This document shows, piece by piece, positions 21,964-32,412 of a stretch of DNA of 58,000 bases (position 1 is the stretch's first letter; every line of letters starts with the position of its first letter). Where the stretch lies: assembly GCA_014529385.2 (NCBI GenBank), contig CM043967.1, positions 5,475,001 through 5,533,000 on the forward strand, in the 5' to 3' direction. A model generated the notes under the pieces. That model saw only the letters and a list, made by a program, of their open reading frames with translations. It was not told the origin of the DNA and did not search any database. A program made the position numbers and the translations under genes. This DNA is from Adiantum capillus-veneris. Lineage: Eukaryota > Streptophyta > Polypodiopsida > Polypodiales > Pteridaceae.

Positions 21964-22711
21964 AAATGTAAACAGAAAATACTCCGGAGATAAAGATCTG
22001 AGAGATCACGTAGCGGCTTTTAGAAGAGTGATTAGAGCAGAGGAAGTTTCAGATTTTGCGACACAATTTGCAGGATTTGGATTGACTCTAGAAGATGATG
22101 CAGCTACATGATTCGACTCGGTGAAAAAATGGGATTTTGAGACCCTAGATGAGCTGTTTGAGGAGTTTATTGAAGAATTCTCTCTAAAAGGCATTGCTCA
22201 CAACACGGTCTCACAAATCCATATATTCAAACAGAAAGAGAATGAATCAGTACGCAAAGCATCATTACGGCTCAAGAGATATGTTAAGCTCTGTCCGAGA
22301 GCGGAATTACCTACGCAAGCACGACTGATGCTGATATTTATCCAGGGAATGAGACATGCGGGCCTTCAGAAGGATCTGCATATGATAAGGAGGATGACGC
22401 TAAACGAGTTGATCAAAGAAGCTCTTTATCTAGTGGATAACTGTGAGGCATATAAAGAAACAGACTTAAAGAGTCAAGGAGATGACACATCCTCTCAGCA
22501 CAGTGTTTCCCAGATGAGTGAGTCCATTGCCAAGCCAACGGCACCTATTGATCAAGAAAAGCTTATCGATGACTTGGTCAAGAGGTTTATTCCTCTTGTA
22601 AGGTCTGATTCGGGAGAGCCAAAGTGGTGTGAAATTGAGAGAAAATGGACGAACCATACGAGTGAAGAGTGCTATTACAGCATGGAAAATGCTAGGGAGA
22701 GGTATGTATAA
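21964..22711 (+). pseudogene. gag: E2 gag capsid region, broken
   Basis: Homologous to the E1 capsid. A TGA replaces the Trp codon of the conserved A-T-W-F-D-S motif near 22110. The frame 22121-22711 then runs on through the capsid (IAHNTVSQIH, RLMLIFIQGMRHAGLQKDLH) and ends with a stop after ERYV. Protein-level similarity to E1 remains high, so it decayed recently relative to E1/E2 divergence. Confidence 0.85.
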
Positions 22712-23542
22712 CCTGTTCTAGAAGCTCCTACTCCACCTAGATACATTACGGGGAATGCGCCAAGACCAGTAGGAGTTTTAAGGCCACAGCTTGTCTTAGA
22801 ACAACAACCTCCGCTGCCAGGTGCTAGAATGCAGGTAGACATGAGATACATGCCAATGATGGAAGCATCAAATAAACCAATGCCAGTACTAGCTACAATG
22901 TGGTATAGCAACCAAAGTGAGTACTACCCTTCGGAGCAACAAAATGTGAGAGAAACACATGGAGTGGTGAGGCCGGTACAACCTCCACCTCCTGGGTTTC
23001 AGTCGAAAGAAAGAAGGTATGAAATGGACGAAAGGACATTGCGATTCATTGCAATAGCGGCTTATCTAGGTCAAAGCTTGCTTATAGCCAAGAGGAAATG
23101 CTAAAAGAATCTCCTCAACCAGAGACAGGTTGTCACAAAATTCGTGACAACCACTTGGTCAAACAATGTCCTCATACGGAGATCACTGAAGTAAATGCCT
23201 ATTGTCTTGAGTGTGGCATCACTCACTTGATCCCCGATTGCCCGAAAAACCCAAACCAAATCAGGAAAATCACGAAAAATGTATTAGGGGTTGTTCAGCT
23301 CCCTAGTAGCTTAGAAAATGAAAATGTTGTACCAATTCAAGTGGTTACGAGAGCACAAGCTCAAAAGAAAGACAGACGCACCTAGTCAGAAAACCAAGAG
23401 CAAACGAAATAGTTGGAAAGCTAGAAAGACTAGGATGAAAGCACGCAGGGAACGAGAGCAAAAATCCCTAGCTTAGAAGCTTACCGAAGCTCAGGAGAAG
23501 ATAAAACAACATGAGGAAAAGGAGGCACCTTCTCTTACACAG
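22712..23542 (+). pseudogene. gag: E2 gag C-terminal region with zinc knuckles, broken
   Basis: A Pro-rich linker (22712-23100), then after a frameshift near 23100 two knuckle-like segments: a degraded one (CHKIRDNHLVKQC, second Cys replaced by Ile) and an intact one (CLECGITHLIPDC). The phrase VVTRAQAQK follows, as in E1. Stops at 23384 and about 23474 interrupt the basic segment that follows. Confidence 0.82.
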
Positions 23543-26305
23543 ATGGTTAAACCTCTAGAAGAACCATCCACGAATGAGAAACCGAGAAGTGATAGTTTAG
23601 GAGGATCTGTGTTGGCAGAGAAGGTTAATGAGACATTAGATGCCCTCTTGAAAGCCTATGATGTGAGGCTCAAAAACAACCAAACCCAAGAACACAGGTG
23701 GATGACATATCCCTATGCGGAACTAGAAAAGCAATGGTTTGAAATGTGCCAGAAAATGATTCAAATAGCCCAAGATTTACTAGAACCACCAGTTGCAAAA
23801 CCTGAGGATGTGATCCGTGTCATGCCTACACAAGTAATCCCACCAAACCAGGAACTAAAAGAGCCAGATTCTAGTCATGAGCACATACCAAACCTCAAAG
23901 ACCCAACATTAGAACCAAGGATAGTACTGAATACCACGGATAACTCTTCTGAGGGATTTCACCAAGCTATACTTGAGGATTGTAAAGAGATAGATGGTCT
24001 TGACAAATTGTGGAAACAAGCTAGAGAGCCCAATGAAGCCGATGACCTAAGAAGACGAGTAGACAAGACTGGTGATGAACGAGGAGTGTTTCTACCACCA
24101 ATAGAGGAATTTGAGACTGGATCTCAAATGAATCTAGACGTGCGATCGTATTGGGGCGACGAAGGATCTGTACAATCTATGGATAGTCAACCCCATTCGC
24201 TAAGAACACTACCGTCCTACATGGGAGAGTACGAAACCAAGTCAGATGTGGTTGCAGTCCCATCACAGAGACTGTCTCCCAACAAAGCCATCGATTCAAA
24301 GGGGCTAGTAGATATTCTATCTACCCCAGTCACCTGTACAATAATGTTAGCCGAGTTGCTCAGAATAAGAACAAACATGTGGGCTAATGTGGGTAAATGT
24401 CTAGAGAAATTTGGTGTAAAAACCCCAATGACTCGAATCGAGGAAGGCATCAAAGAGCTTGAAATGCCTCAACTAAATACTAGGCCAGTGCCATTAAACA
24501 AGGTAGGCGAGTATTACGAGGGAGAAGAGGGAAACACCACCCTTTCTATGGAATTCAATAATGTAAAAACCATGGCAATCCTTGACAATGGAGCTGGTGT
24601 GGCCATTGCAACCAAAGAGGTTTGGAAAAAATGGGGAAAACCTGCCTTGATATCCACACGAATGACCCTGCAGCTTGCAGACGGACACAAGGAAAAGCCC
24701 CTAGGACTGCTAGAAAAAGTACTTGTTACTTCTTGTCGCATTGAATATGAACACACTTTTGCTGTTGTTGACTTTGGCAAGAAGAACAACTATGACATCA
24801 TTCTGGGAAGACCATTCATGCGACAATTGAAAATGGTCCAAGATTGGGGTTACGACCATATATACCTGAGACATATGGAAACCATAACAAAGATAAACTT
24901 GAGGGACCATAGCTATAGGGATGTGACGAGAACACCAGTTGAGGAGTTTGATTCCGCCACAGTAGCAGGATCAGAACTTCCAGCTTGGTTAGGTAAGCCT
25001 AAAGACCTGTGGATGTGTGGAGCTTCACAATGTGGTAGCTTGAAACGTGAGGAATGTATCCAAGAGCGGGTTATAGAGGATAAGGACTATATCCCAGAAC
25101 CATTTCGTGAAGAAGAGTTGGAGCCTTTTGGATGGGAACACATCTTGGCTACTCTGGACGTGTGCGCCGTGGAGGATGCTCCAAAAACAAAGTTTTGTGA
25201 TGAAAATGGCTATGATGTCGTTCCTTATTTTGCAGTGAGTGTAATCCAGGAAAACGAAGAGATCCAGACATCAACAAGCTCTCGAAATAAGGAGGAAACA
25301 AATAAATGTGGAGAATCAAAAGATGAAGAAAACGACGAGTTTCATGACTCTGTAGAACACTTCGAGCTTCAAGAATATCAACGACCCGGGAATCAATGTC
25401 ATCGCTACACAAATAAAGTGCATCAAAAGTGGATTCCAAAGTCCTTGGTGAAGACACAGCCACCACAAGCATCCTCATACATGGCTCCTAATAAGGATGC
25501 AAAGACTCAGCTAGGAGGAATACGACCAGAGCAACTAGCTAACAATGCTCTAATCAATGGGCTAGAGAAGTCCTCCAAGAAAATACCACCCAAGAGCAAA
25601 CAGACAGTAACTTTCCACTACCAGCCAAAAAATCAAGGGAAAGTACAAGAAGTCAACCTTGCTGAGGATAGTAGCGATAGTGATGAATCTTACGACATCC
25701 CCTATCATCAACTCAGGCCATTATTATCACCAACCCCTTCAACAACAACCATGACAGGTCAAAAGAACAGGACAACAAGTCAAAGCCAAAAAGCTCGACA
25801 AATCTGGATGCCAAAAAGCCAGATCGGCCAAAAACAGATATGGATCAAGAAGACAAAGATTTCTGATGACAAGTCACAAGATCCAACACCAAAACAAAAA
25901 CAAGGAAAGCGTGCACGAATGGGTAAGAATATCACAAAGTCTCAAGCTTTCACAACTCAGGTTTGGGCTCCAAAGAAGTTGATTCAAGCACAAAAAAGTC
26001 AGGAATTCATTTGGATTCCAAAACAACCACAATATCAACTTTCAAAGCCTGAATCCTGTCCCCAACCAAGCGTACAAGGGCTGAAGCAAAGACCACTGTC
26101 GACTGACACAACAAAAAGGTGGATCCCAAAGAAGTCTCTTCAAACACAAACGAAGCACGGGCAAGTATGGGTTCCCAAACGAGAGCCAACAACAAAACAA
26201 CCAATAATCGCAAAGAAATGGGTCCCAAAGAAGAACAACAAAACTGCTGTCAGTGCATCGCCGCTTGAATTCTTACAATTCTTCCTACGATTACAATACA
26301 GTTAG
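23543..26305 (+). CDS. E2 ORF: protease-like domain fused to W-x-P-K repeats
   Basis: 920 uninterrupted codons. Residues about 20-330 match the linker before E1's protease. The protease-like domain follows, with ILDNGAGVAIAT near residue 347 and IILGRPFMRQL near 420. Next comes GSELPAWLGKPKDLWMCG, matching the sequence after the E2 insertion point in E1. From about residue 625 the acidic linker passes directly into a Lys/Gln-rich tail with eight W-x-P-K-type motifs (KWIPK, IWMPK, IWIKK, VWAPK, IWIPK, RWIPK, VWVPK, KWVPK). E1 has RT, RNase H and integrase between these parts; E2 lacks them with the frame kept. Staying open over 920 codons while gag upstream is broken is notable. Function of the tail is unknown; basic/aromatic composition suggests RNA binding. 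Confidence 0.88.
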   Translation: MVKPLEEPSTNEKPRSDSLGGSVLAEKVNETLDALLKAYDVRLKNNQTQEHRWMTYPYAELEKQWFEMCQKMIQIAQDLLEPPVAKPEDVIRVMPTQVIPPNQELKEPDSSHEHIPNLKDPTLEPRIVLNTTDNSSEGFHQAILEDCKEIDGLDKLWKQAREPNEADDLRRRVDKTGDERGVFLPPIEEFETGSQMNLDVRSYWGDEGSVQSMDSQPHSLRTLPSYMGEYETKSDVVAVPSQRLSPNKAIDSKGLVDILSTPVTCTIMLAELLRIRTNMWANVGKCLEKFGVKTPMTRIEEGIKELEMPQLNTRPVPLNKVGEYYEGEEGNTTLSMEFNNVKTMAILDNGAGVAIATKEVWKKWGKPALISTRMTLQLADGHKEKPLGLLEKVLVTSCRIEYEHTFAVVDFGKKNNYDIILGRPFMRQLKMVQDWGYDHIYLRHMETITKINLRDHSYRDVTRTPVEEFDSATVAGSELPAWLGKPKDLWMCGASQCGSLKREECIQERVIEDKDYIPEPFREEELEPFGWEHILATLDVCAVEDAPKTKFCDENGYDVVPYFAVSVIQENEEIQTSTSSRNKEETNKCGESKDEENDEFHDSVEHFELQEYQRPGNQCHRYTNKVHQKWIPKSLVKTQPPQASSYMAPNKDAKTQLGGIRPEQLANNALINGLEKSSKKIPPKSKQTVTFHYQPKNQGKVQEVNLAEDSSDSDESYDIPYHQLRPLLSPTPSTTTMTGQKNRTTSQSQKARQIWMPKSQIGQKQIWIKKTKISDDKSQDPTPKQKQGKRARMGKNITKSQAFTTQVWAPKKLIQAQKSQEFIWIPKQPQYQLSKPESCPQPSVQGLKQRPLSTDTTKRWIPKKSLQTQTKHGQVWVPKREPTTKQPIIAKKWVPKKNNKTAVSASPLEFLQFFLRLQYS

Positions 26306-26376
26306 AAGAGAGCAAGTCGCTTCAATCAAGCAACGATACAGGAGCTTCAAACACCATTACATTGCTTAGAATAGGA

Positions 26377-26590
26377 AGCCTTGCCAACAAATTCCAATAA
26401 GCAAATTGCTTATACCCACATCTTGCACAACATAAATCTTTTCCATGCATTGACTGTGTATGCATAATAGGGCTACATTACGAGGCCTGCATAGGCACAA
26501 CTTTTAATTGCCCAAGCACAACACATACCCTTTGCGATACCCTGTCGTAAAGGATGACTCCAAATAGGAAGGGGGGAGGCATTCTGAATG
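26377..26590 (+). promoter_or_regulatory. E2 conserved post-ORF module with internal polypurine tract
   Basis: Homologous to E1 34905-35115 (shared phrases AATAAGCA..TTGCTTAT, TTCCATGCATTGA, TATGCATAA). It ends in a small stem-loop (GTCGT...ATGAC, 26544-26558) and a purine run AGGAAGGGGGGAG (26566-26578), then GCATTCTGAATGC. This looks like a second, internal PPT. Confidence 0.7.
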
Positions 26591-28042
26591 CGGACCTAAT
26601 ATTATAACTATTAGAGGGCAATGTTTTGTGAGATGCATTGAATTTTTGCGTTTTATTGTTATAATTTTTTGACAAAATTTAGAGTATATGCCCTCATAGT
26701 AGTGTTACAGAGGAGTATGGGGACAAAATCCATATATGAGCCCCTAGGGACATGTGTATAGTGTACATAGCATTTAGATTTCTATTTGAATGATTTTTCT
26801 TTTTTTGAGTTGTTCTTTGTTTATTATTAAGAAAAAATTTAAAAATCCATAATCCACATGAAGAAAAGAATGACGAGAGGCCTGAGCACTACAAAGAGAA
26901 GAAGGTACAGGGAAATGATGAAACTTCACGAAGTATGTCTCAGCAGCCACTACAACAGCCAAAGAACTTGTCACAAAGCAGTGTCAACAAGCAACCGAAA
27001 AGTCATAAAAGTCAGAGTCGAGTAGCTAAGCCACAAAATGAGTGAGGTGTTAGTCCCAAAGCTTCAAGTAATATTCTCTGTGGTCTAAGCGTCTTAGCTA
27101 TTCTAAGTACTGCTCAAGCTGGAAGAATTGAGCATATTTACGTTGTGTCGCTCATGCTCGTATAGGTGAGCAAAAGAGTCGAAGTCTAAGTACTTAACTC
27201 TGGTGAAGTGAAGGAGAAGGTCCAAAAGACACTCATGTACTGAGCATGGTGAGATACGAGTGGAGAAACTTCTACATCGATAACCCTTCTTGGAAAGGTG
27301 GAAGCTATTGAGACATCTTTTGATGTCACATGTGCTACATTTATTCCTCAAAACACCCATCATCTCCTTCTTTCACATTGCATGCTTTTGTTGACAAATT
27401 TCTCATATGCATATAGAGTGTCCCATAATTGGCACTTGCATCAGGCACTCTTTCCGTGTTTCACCCAAGCACTCACCTTTCATGAACATGTACTTCACGT
27501 TCAACTGCTCAACTCCAATAAGCGTGTATACCAAAGGAATTTTTTTCCCACCGGGTTTTTTCCCTTTGGTCATCCAGGTTTTAGACCCTAATCTAAAGAC
27601 ACCTATCACCATCCTCTTGTACATATTCCTTCTACATCAACAATAAGGAAATGCTACTCAAATCAATTGACAAATGAATTGGAGCACCAATTTCAGACCA
27701 TAGCATACTTCTCCTCAATGGCGAGTCGAAGAATGGCCTACAATGACAAAGCTGCAGACAACACTAACAACAAAATAACTCAGGAACAAAGAAGTCCCCA
27801 ATGAAGAAGAGCAGACATAAAAGTAATCAGAGGATCTCAAAAGATGAATGGTTATGATGATAGACGTCCGCTCTAATGGATCATAGTTCTTGTTGTGGTT
27901 CAACAAAGATACAAGCAGTGCAACAGATGAAGCCAAAACAACAGCAAAGTGTTGACCGCTGGGTCAACAACACAAAATAACTCAAGAACAAAGAAGTCCT
28001 CAATGACAAAGAGCAGACATAAGGGTAATCAGAGGATCTCAA
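26591..28042 (+). other. E2 3' region of unknown origin, possibly captured sequence
   Basis: Not homologous to the corresponding part of E1 as far as I can see. A Gln/Ser/Lys-rich open stretch occurs near 26838-27040. It contains two copies of an 85-bp block and an orphan LTR-start fragment, described separately. It could be further captured host sequence, but I cannot name a source. Confidence 0.45.
27760..28042 (+). repeat. Duplicated 85-bp block with an orphan E2 LTR start
   Basis: A block starting AACAAAATAACTCA and ending GAGGATCTCAAAAG occurs at about 27768-27843 and again at about 27970-28042. Just before the second copy, 27950-27985 reads as the first 36 bp of the E2 LTR (TGTTGACCGCTGGGTCAACA plus continuation) with one substitution. 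The second copy ends exactly where the helicase homology begins. Confidence 0.85.
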
Positions 28043-28600
<558 letters not shown>

Positions 28601-28614
28601 ATCAACAATCAGGT

Positions 28615-28649
28615 CATGTCGGGGACGACATGAACGCGGAAGGGGGGAG
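28615..28649 (+). promoter_or_regulatory. E2 terminal stem-loop and polypurine tract
   Basis: CATGTCG-GGGA-CGACATG (28615-28632) forms a perfect 7-bp stem, followed six bases later by the purine run GGAAGGGGGGAG (28638-28649) that abuts the 3' LTR. E1 has the same stem-loop and a similar PPT. Confidence 0.92.
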
Positions 28650-29605
28650 TGTTGACCGCTGGGTCAACAACACAACATAACTCAAGTTTCGTACCAAAGT
28701 CTTATCTTTTGCGAGTTATGAAATGCTGCGGATTATGGCTATAAACATCATTTGTAATGAGTAGTTATTCTAGTTTCAGAAGCCGGGGTGCAATGGCACT
28801 TCCAGATTGTAAATATAAATCCATTTGACCCATTCAACCCCATTTTTGGTTAAACCTAAGGTAGCCTTAGTATATAAGGTACCTAGGTCATTTTGTAAAA
28901 GGAGGACTTTTCATAATCAAAACTTAGCGTTGCCGTCTACTGTGTGTGAGAGAGAAAGAGAGTGAGCGTGAGCTTTATCCTCTCGCTACGCCCGGCTTGC
29001 TCAACACATTGGAGATCCGACTGCACCATTGCTGTAGGCTCGAGGAGAGCTACGCGACAACGCCAAGCATTCCACGCGAGACGAAGCGCACATGCCGACG
29101 CATCTACGAGCTTTTTGTGGCCTTAAGTGTATCAAACGATGTCTGTTTTCTGCGTGCTAGTAGTCTATAGAATTGTGGAGACATAAGCTACGCATAGGTA
29201 CTCATAAATTTCAGTTTCGGACACTTTCAAAATTCTGTTCTATCATCCTACGCGTTTTTCGCAGATGGGTTTAGAGTGAGGGTTTTGAGTGTAGAAGCTT
29301 AGGGACAGGTGTATCCTAGTAAGGGGATGGTGTTCCTTAAGTTTCGTACGAATCTGGCATGATTAGGTGAGTTACCTTCCGTATGTGTGTATGTGGCTAG
29401 GTGGTGTAGTTGAGAGCAGTGAGGTTTTTGATTGTGGTTTAGTTGGCCTTCCTGAGTGTTGTATGTGTAGGATGGTCTCAGGCTGACAAGCTTAAGAGAT
29501 TTCCTCCGTGTGCCTATCGTGTCATCTGTGTCCTCGATTGACATTATGTTGATCTAGGTAGTGTTTGCATGCACTTCATGGGTGTGTGAGTCGCTCCGTC
29601 CAACA
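28650..29605 (+). repeat. E2 3' LTR
   Basis: 956 bp, TGTTGACC...GTCCAACA. It differs from the 5' LTR by scattered substitutions and a small indel near 29275. It carries the same TATA box (28871-28878) and the inverted repeat related to the leader palindrome at 29244-29267. Confidence 0.96.
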
Positions 29606-29610
29606 GTAGC
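29606..29610. repeat. Target-site duplication of E2, right copy (GTAGC)
   Basis: Matches 18204-18208; E1 coding sequence resumes in register with E2's homologous protein. Confidence 0.97.
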
Positions 29611-30167
29611 AGGATCGGAACTCCTAGCATGGTTAGGGCAACAAAAAGAGCTATGGATGTGCGGAGCTTCACATTGTGGAAGCTCAAGAAGGGAGGAGTG
29701 TGTCTTAGAAAGAGCGATAGAGGACAAGGAGTATATTCCAGAACCTTTCCCTGAAGATGCCTTGGAACCTCTAGAATGGGAACACATACTAGCAACATTG
29801 GATGTCTGTACCATTACAGATAGTCCAACAACAAAATTTTGCGATAAGGATGGCTATGATGTGCTACCCTACTACATGGTAAGCATTATACCAGGAGAAG
29901 ATGAGACGATAGAATCACCAGAACAAGAAGAGTTTTATAACTCCTTCGAACATATGGAAGTAAATGAGGATGCAGATAATGAGTGTTCAAACACCTCAAG
30001 TGAGCGTGGAAGGGAAACCAAGAATATCAAGTTTTATGATTTTGCTAATCAGCACCCTAGACGCCAAGAACGCTATAGGAGGAACGAGCAGGGAACAAGG
30101 CGGGAGAGAACCTGATGCCTAGGATAAAAGGTAAAACTCACTATTTGATGCTTGTAAAAGCAGAGGA
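29606..30167 (+). pseudogene. E1 polyprotein: segment after protease-like domain 1
   Basis: Opens with GSELLAWLGQQKELWMCGAS, aligned with the E2 ORF, and continues as an acidic linker to a stop at 30113-30115. It is the continuation of the frame interrupted at 18208. There is no known domain in the linker beyond a C-x-x-x-C-G cluster (MCGASHCGSS). Confidence 0.82.
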
Positions 30168-31590
30168 TTGTGTAAAAGATCAAGTATCAGGAAGATTCTC
30201 AAAAGATCGAAGGAAAGAACGCGAGAGGAAATAAAACAGGTACGAAAAGCTAAAACAGAAACAAAATCACAAAAATCAAACAAAGGAACAACAAAAGACC
30301 AAGAGTGGACCAACCTGGAGCGTAAACAGAAATACCAAGAACTAAAACGGTCTTTACATGAGATATGGACTACTGAAGATGATAGTGATGGTAAAGGGGA
30401 GTCAGAGAAGGGAAACATGAATGTACCATCACACTATCGGAAATTTACCATCCAGGACAGAAAAATCATCATGACGCCACCAGTCAGGGAAAGAACCAAC
30501 CAAGAATCTTACGATGGGCCTGAAAATGCAAAAAGGATAGACCTCATGGAACCTGGTGAAAAGCCTCAACCGGTCTATATAGCAAACGATTTAGAGCCTG
30601 AAGAAGAAGAACGGCTAACACAACTTCTCAAGAAATATAAATATGTGTTTGCATGGTCCTATAAAGACCTCCAAGGAGTTGATTCATCGATATGCCAACA
30701 TACAATTCCTTTGAAATTGGATGCAAAACCTAGCAAACAACGTCCTTATACATACAATGATACATTTGCTAAATGAATCAAAGAGGAGATTGACAAGCTG
30801 ATGGAAGCTGAGTTTATCTATGAAATTGAACATACAGATTGGGTGTCAAGCATTGTGGTAGTCCCAAAAAGAACGGAAAACTGCGAGTGTGTGTTAACCT
30901 CAAAAAGGTAAATTCTGCCACCATAAGGGATAATTATCCTTTGCCCATCACAGAAAACGGGCTTATTCCTTTTTGGACGGGTTTTCAGGATACAACCAAC
31001 TGGAAATTGCAAGGGAGGATCAACTCAAAAGAGCGTTTGCCACAGAATGGGGAATTTATGCGTATCGAGTTATTCCGTTTGGCTTAACTAATGCCCCATC
31101 TACCTTCCAAAGGTTAATGATGCACGCGTTCAAAGAATACCTAAGAATATTCTTAGAGATTTACATGGATGATCTTTGTGTGCACTCTCTTCTAAGAGAG
31201 GAACATATTGACCATTTGCAAAAGGTATTTGAAAAATGCAGGACATATCGAATTTGTCTTAACCCGGAAAAGTGTATCTTTACGGTTAAGGAAGGCCGCA
31301 TCTTAGGACACATTGTCTCAAGAAATGGCATAACCATTGACCTAGACAAAGTCAAAGTCATAGTAGACCTACCCACGCCTACTAATGCTAAACAAGTGCA
31401 ATCCTTCATGGGACACTGCGGATATTATCAAAGATTCATATACATGTTTGCAGTCATTGCACAACCTCTGTATCGTTTGCTAGTCAATTTCGATTGGACC
31501 AAGGAGTGTGAAACTTCATTCCAAAAGCTGAAGGAAAACCTTATATCAGCACCTGTACTTAAAGCACCGGATTGGGAAAAGATATTCCAT
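30168..31590 (+). pseudogene. pol: E1 reverse transcriptase
   Basis: A basic linker, then the RT lead-in (LLKKYKYVFAWSYKDLQGVD, about 30625-30685). An in-frame TGA at 30774 and frameshifts near 30875 and 30960 break the fingers region. From about 30970 one phase holds DGFSGYNQLEIA (first catalytic Asp), VIPFGLTNAPSTFQR and the catalytic box YMDD (31162-31173), then GHIVSRNGI and the connection. RT copies element RNA to DNA in the particle. The lead-in wording matches OTA-clade Ty3 elements. Confidence 0.93.
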
Positions 31591-31970
31591 GTTCACATTG
31601 ATGGTTCTGCATATGCAATTGGGAGTATTCTGGCTCAACTTGGAGATGGAACAATGGATTTTCCAGTCTGTTATGCAAGCCAACAGCTAAACAGTGCGGA
31701 AAAGAACTACACAACCACCGAACGAGAAGGGTTAGGAATGATTTATGCTGTGAAGAAATTTCGGCATTATTTGCTCGCAAACAAATTTGTGTTCTTTACA
31801 GATCATCAAGCTCTTTTGTATCTGGTAAATAAACCATGTAGTACAAGGAGAATTGTATGCTGGTTTATTATATTGCTATAATTTGATTTCACAGTGGTGG
31901 TCAAAAAGGGTAAAACCCATCTACGAGCGGATCATCTTTCAAGGATACACAACGGGGAAGCTCCTGAAGG
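31591..31970 (+). pseudogene. pol: E1 RNase H
   Basis: The RNase H catalytic acids are all visible: Asp in HIDGSAYAIGS, Glu in TTEREGLGMIYAV, Asp in FFTDHQALLYL and Asp in ADHLSRI. An in-frame TAA at 31879-31881 interrupts it; the same phase continues. It removes RNA from the RNA-DNA hybrid and makes the PPT primer. Confidence 0.92.
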
Positions 31971-32412
31971 AGTAGATGATGACATACCAGATGCTTATCT
32001 TTTCAATATTGAAATGATACCCAAATGGTCTCAAGAAATTGTTAGCATTCTTTCCTTTGGAAGTAGGTTTGATAATACAGAATACAGATCCAAACAACAA
32101 ACAATTCGACAAACAAAAAACTTCCAGTTGATAGTAGGACGGCTGTATCATCTAGGATCGGACCAAATCCTACGATTATGTATAAATCCAGAAGAATTCG
32201 AGTGCTACCTTGAAGAAGCACATGTCCAGGATTGTGCATTTCGTTGTTCAATAGTGAAAACACACCAGAGATTGAAACAGTTAGGGGTTTATTGGCCAAC
32301 TATGTATGCGGACACACATTCTTATGTTACCAATTGTACTATATGTAGTGCCAAACGACCAGTGGATCACGCAACATTGTTTCAGGTAAACATTGCACCT
32401 GCATGGAGTTAA
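31971..32412 (+). pseudogene. pol: E1 pol: first H2C2 zinc-binding module
   Basis: Continuous in phase with RNase H. Pattern: P-K-W...LIVGRLYHLGSD...LEEAHVQDC, then T-H-Q-R, LGVYWPTMYAD and YVTNCTICSAKRP. This is the HHCC layout of the integrase N-terminal domain with its usual upstream linker. The frame meets TAA at 32410. A second, separate copy of the same module follows, and only that one leads into the integrase core. In ordinary Ty3 elements I know of only one. Confidence 0.82.

Noticed and set aside
27298-27646. Overlapping frames on both strands around 27.3-27.65 kb in the E2 3' region
   Set aside because: A phenylalanine/proline-rich segment repeated in two frames looked gene-like, but no family could be recognised.
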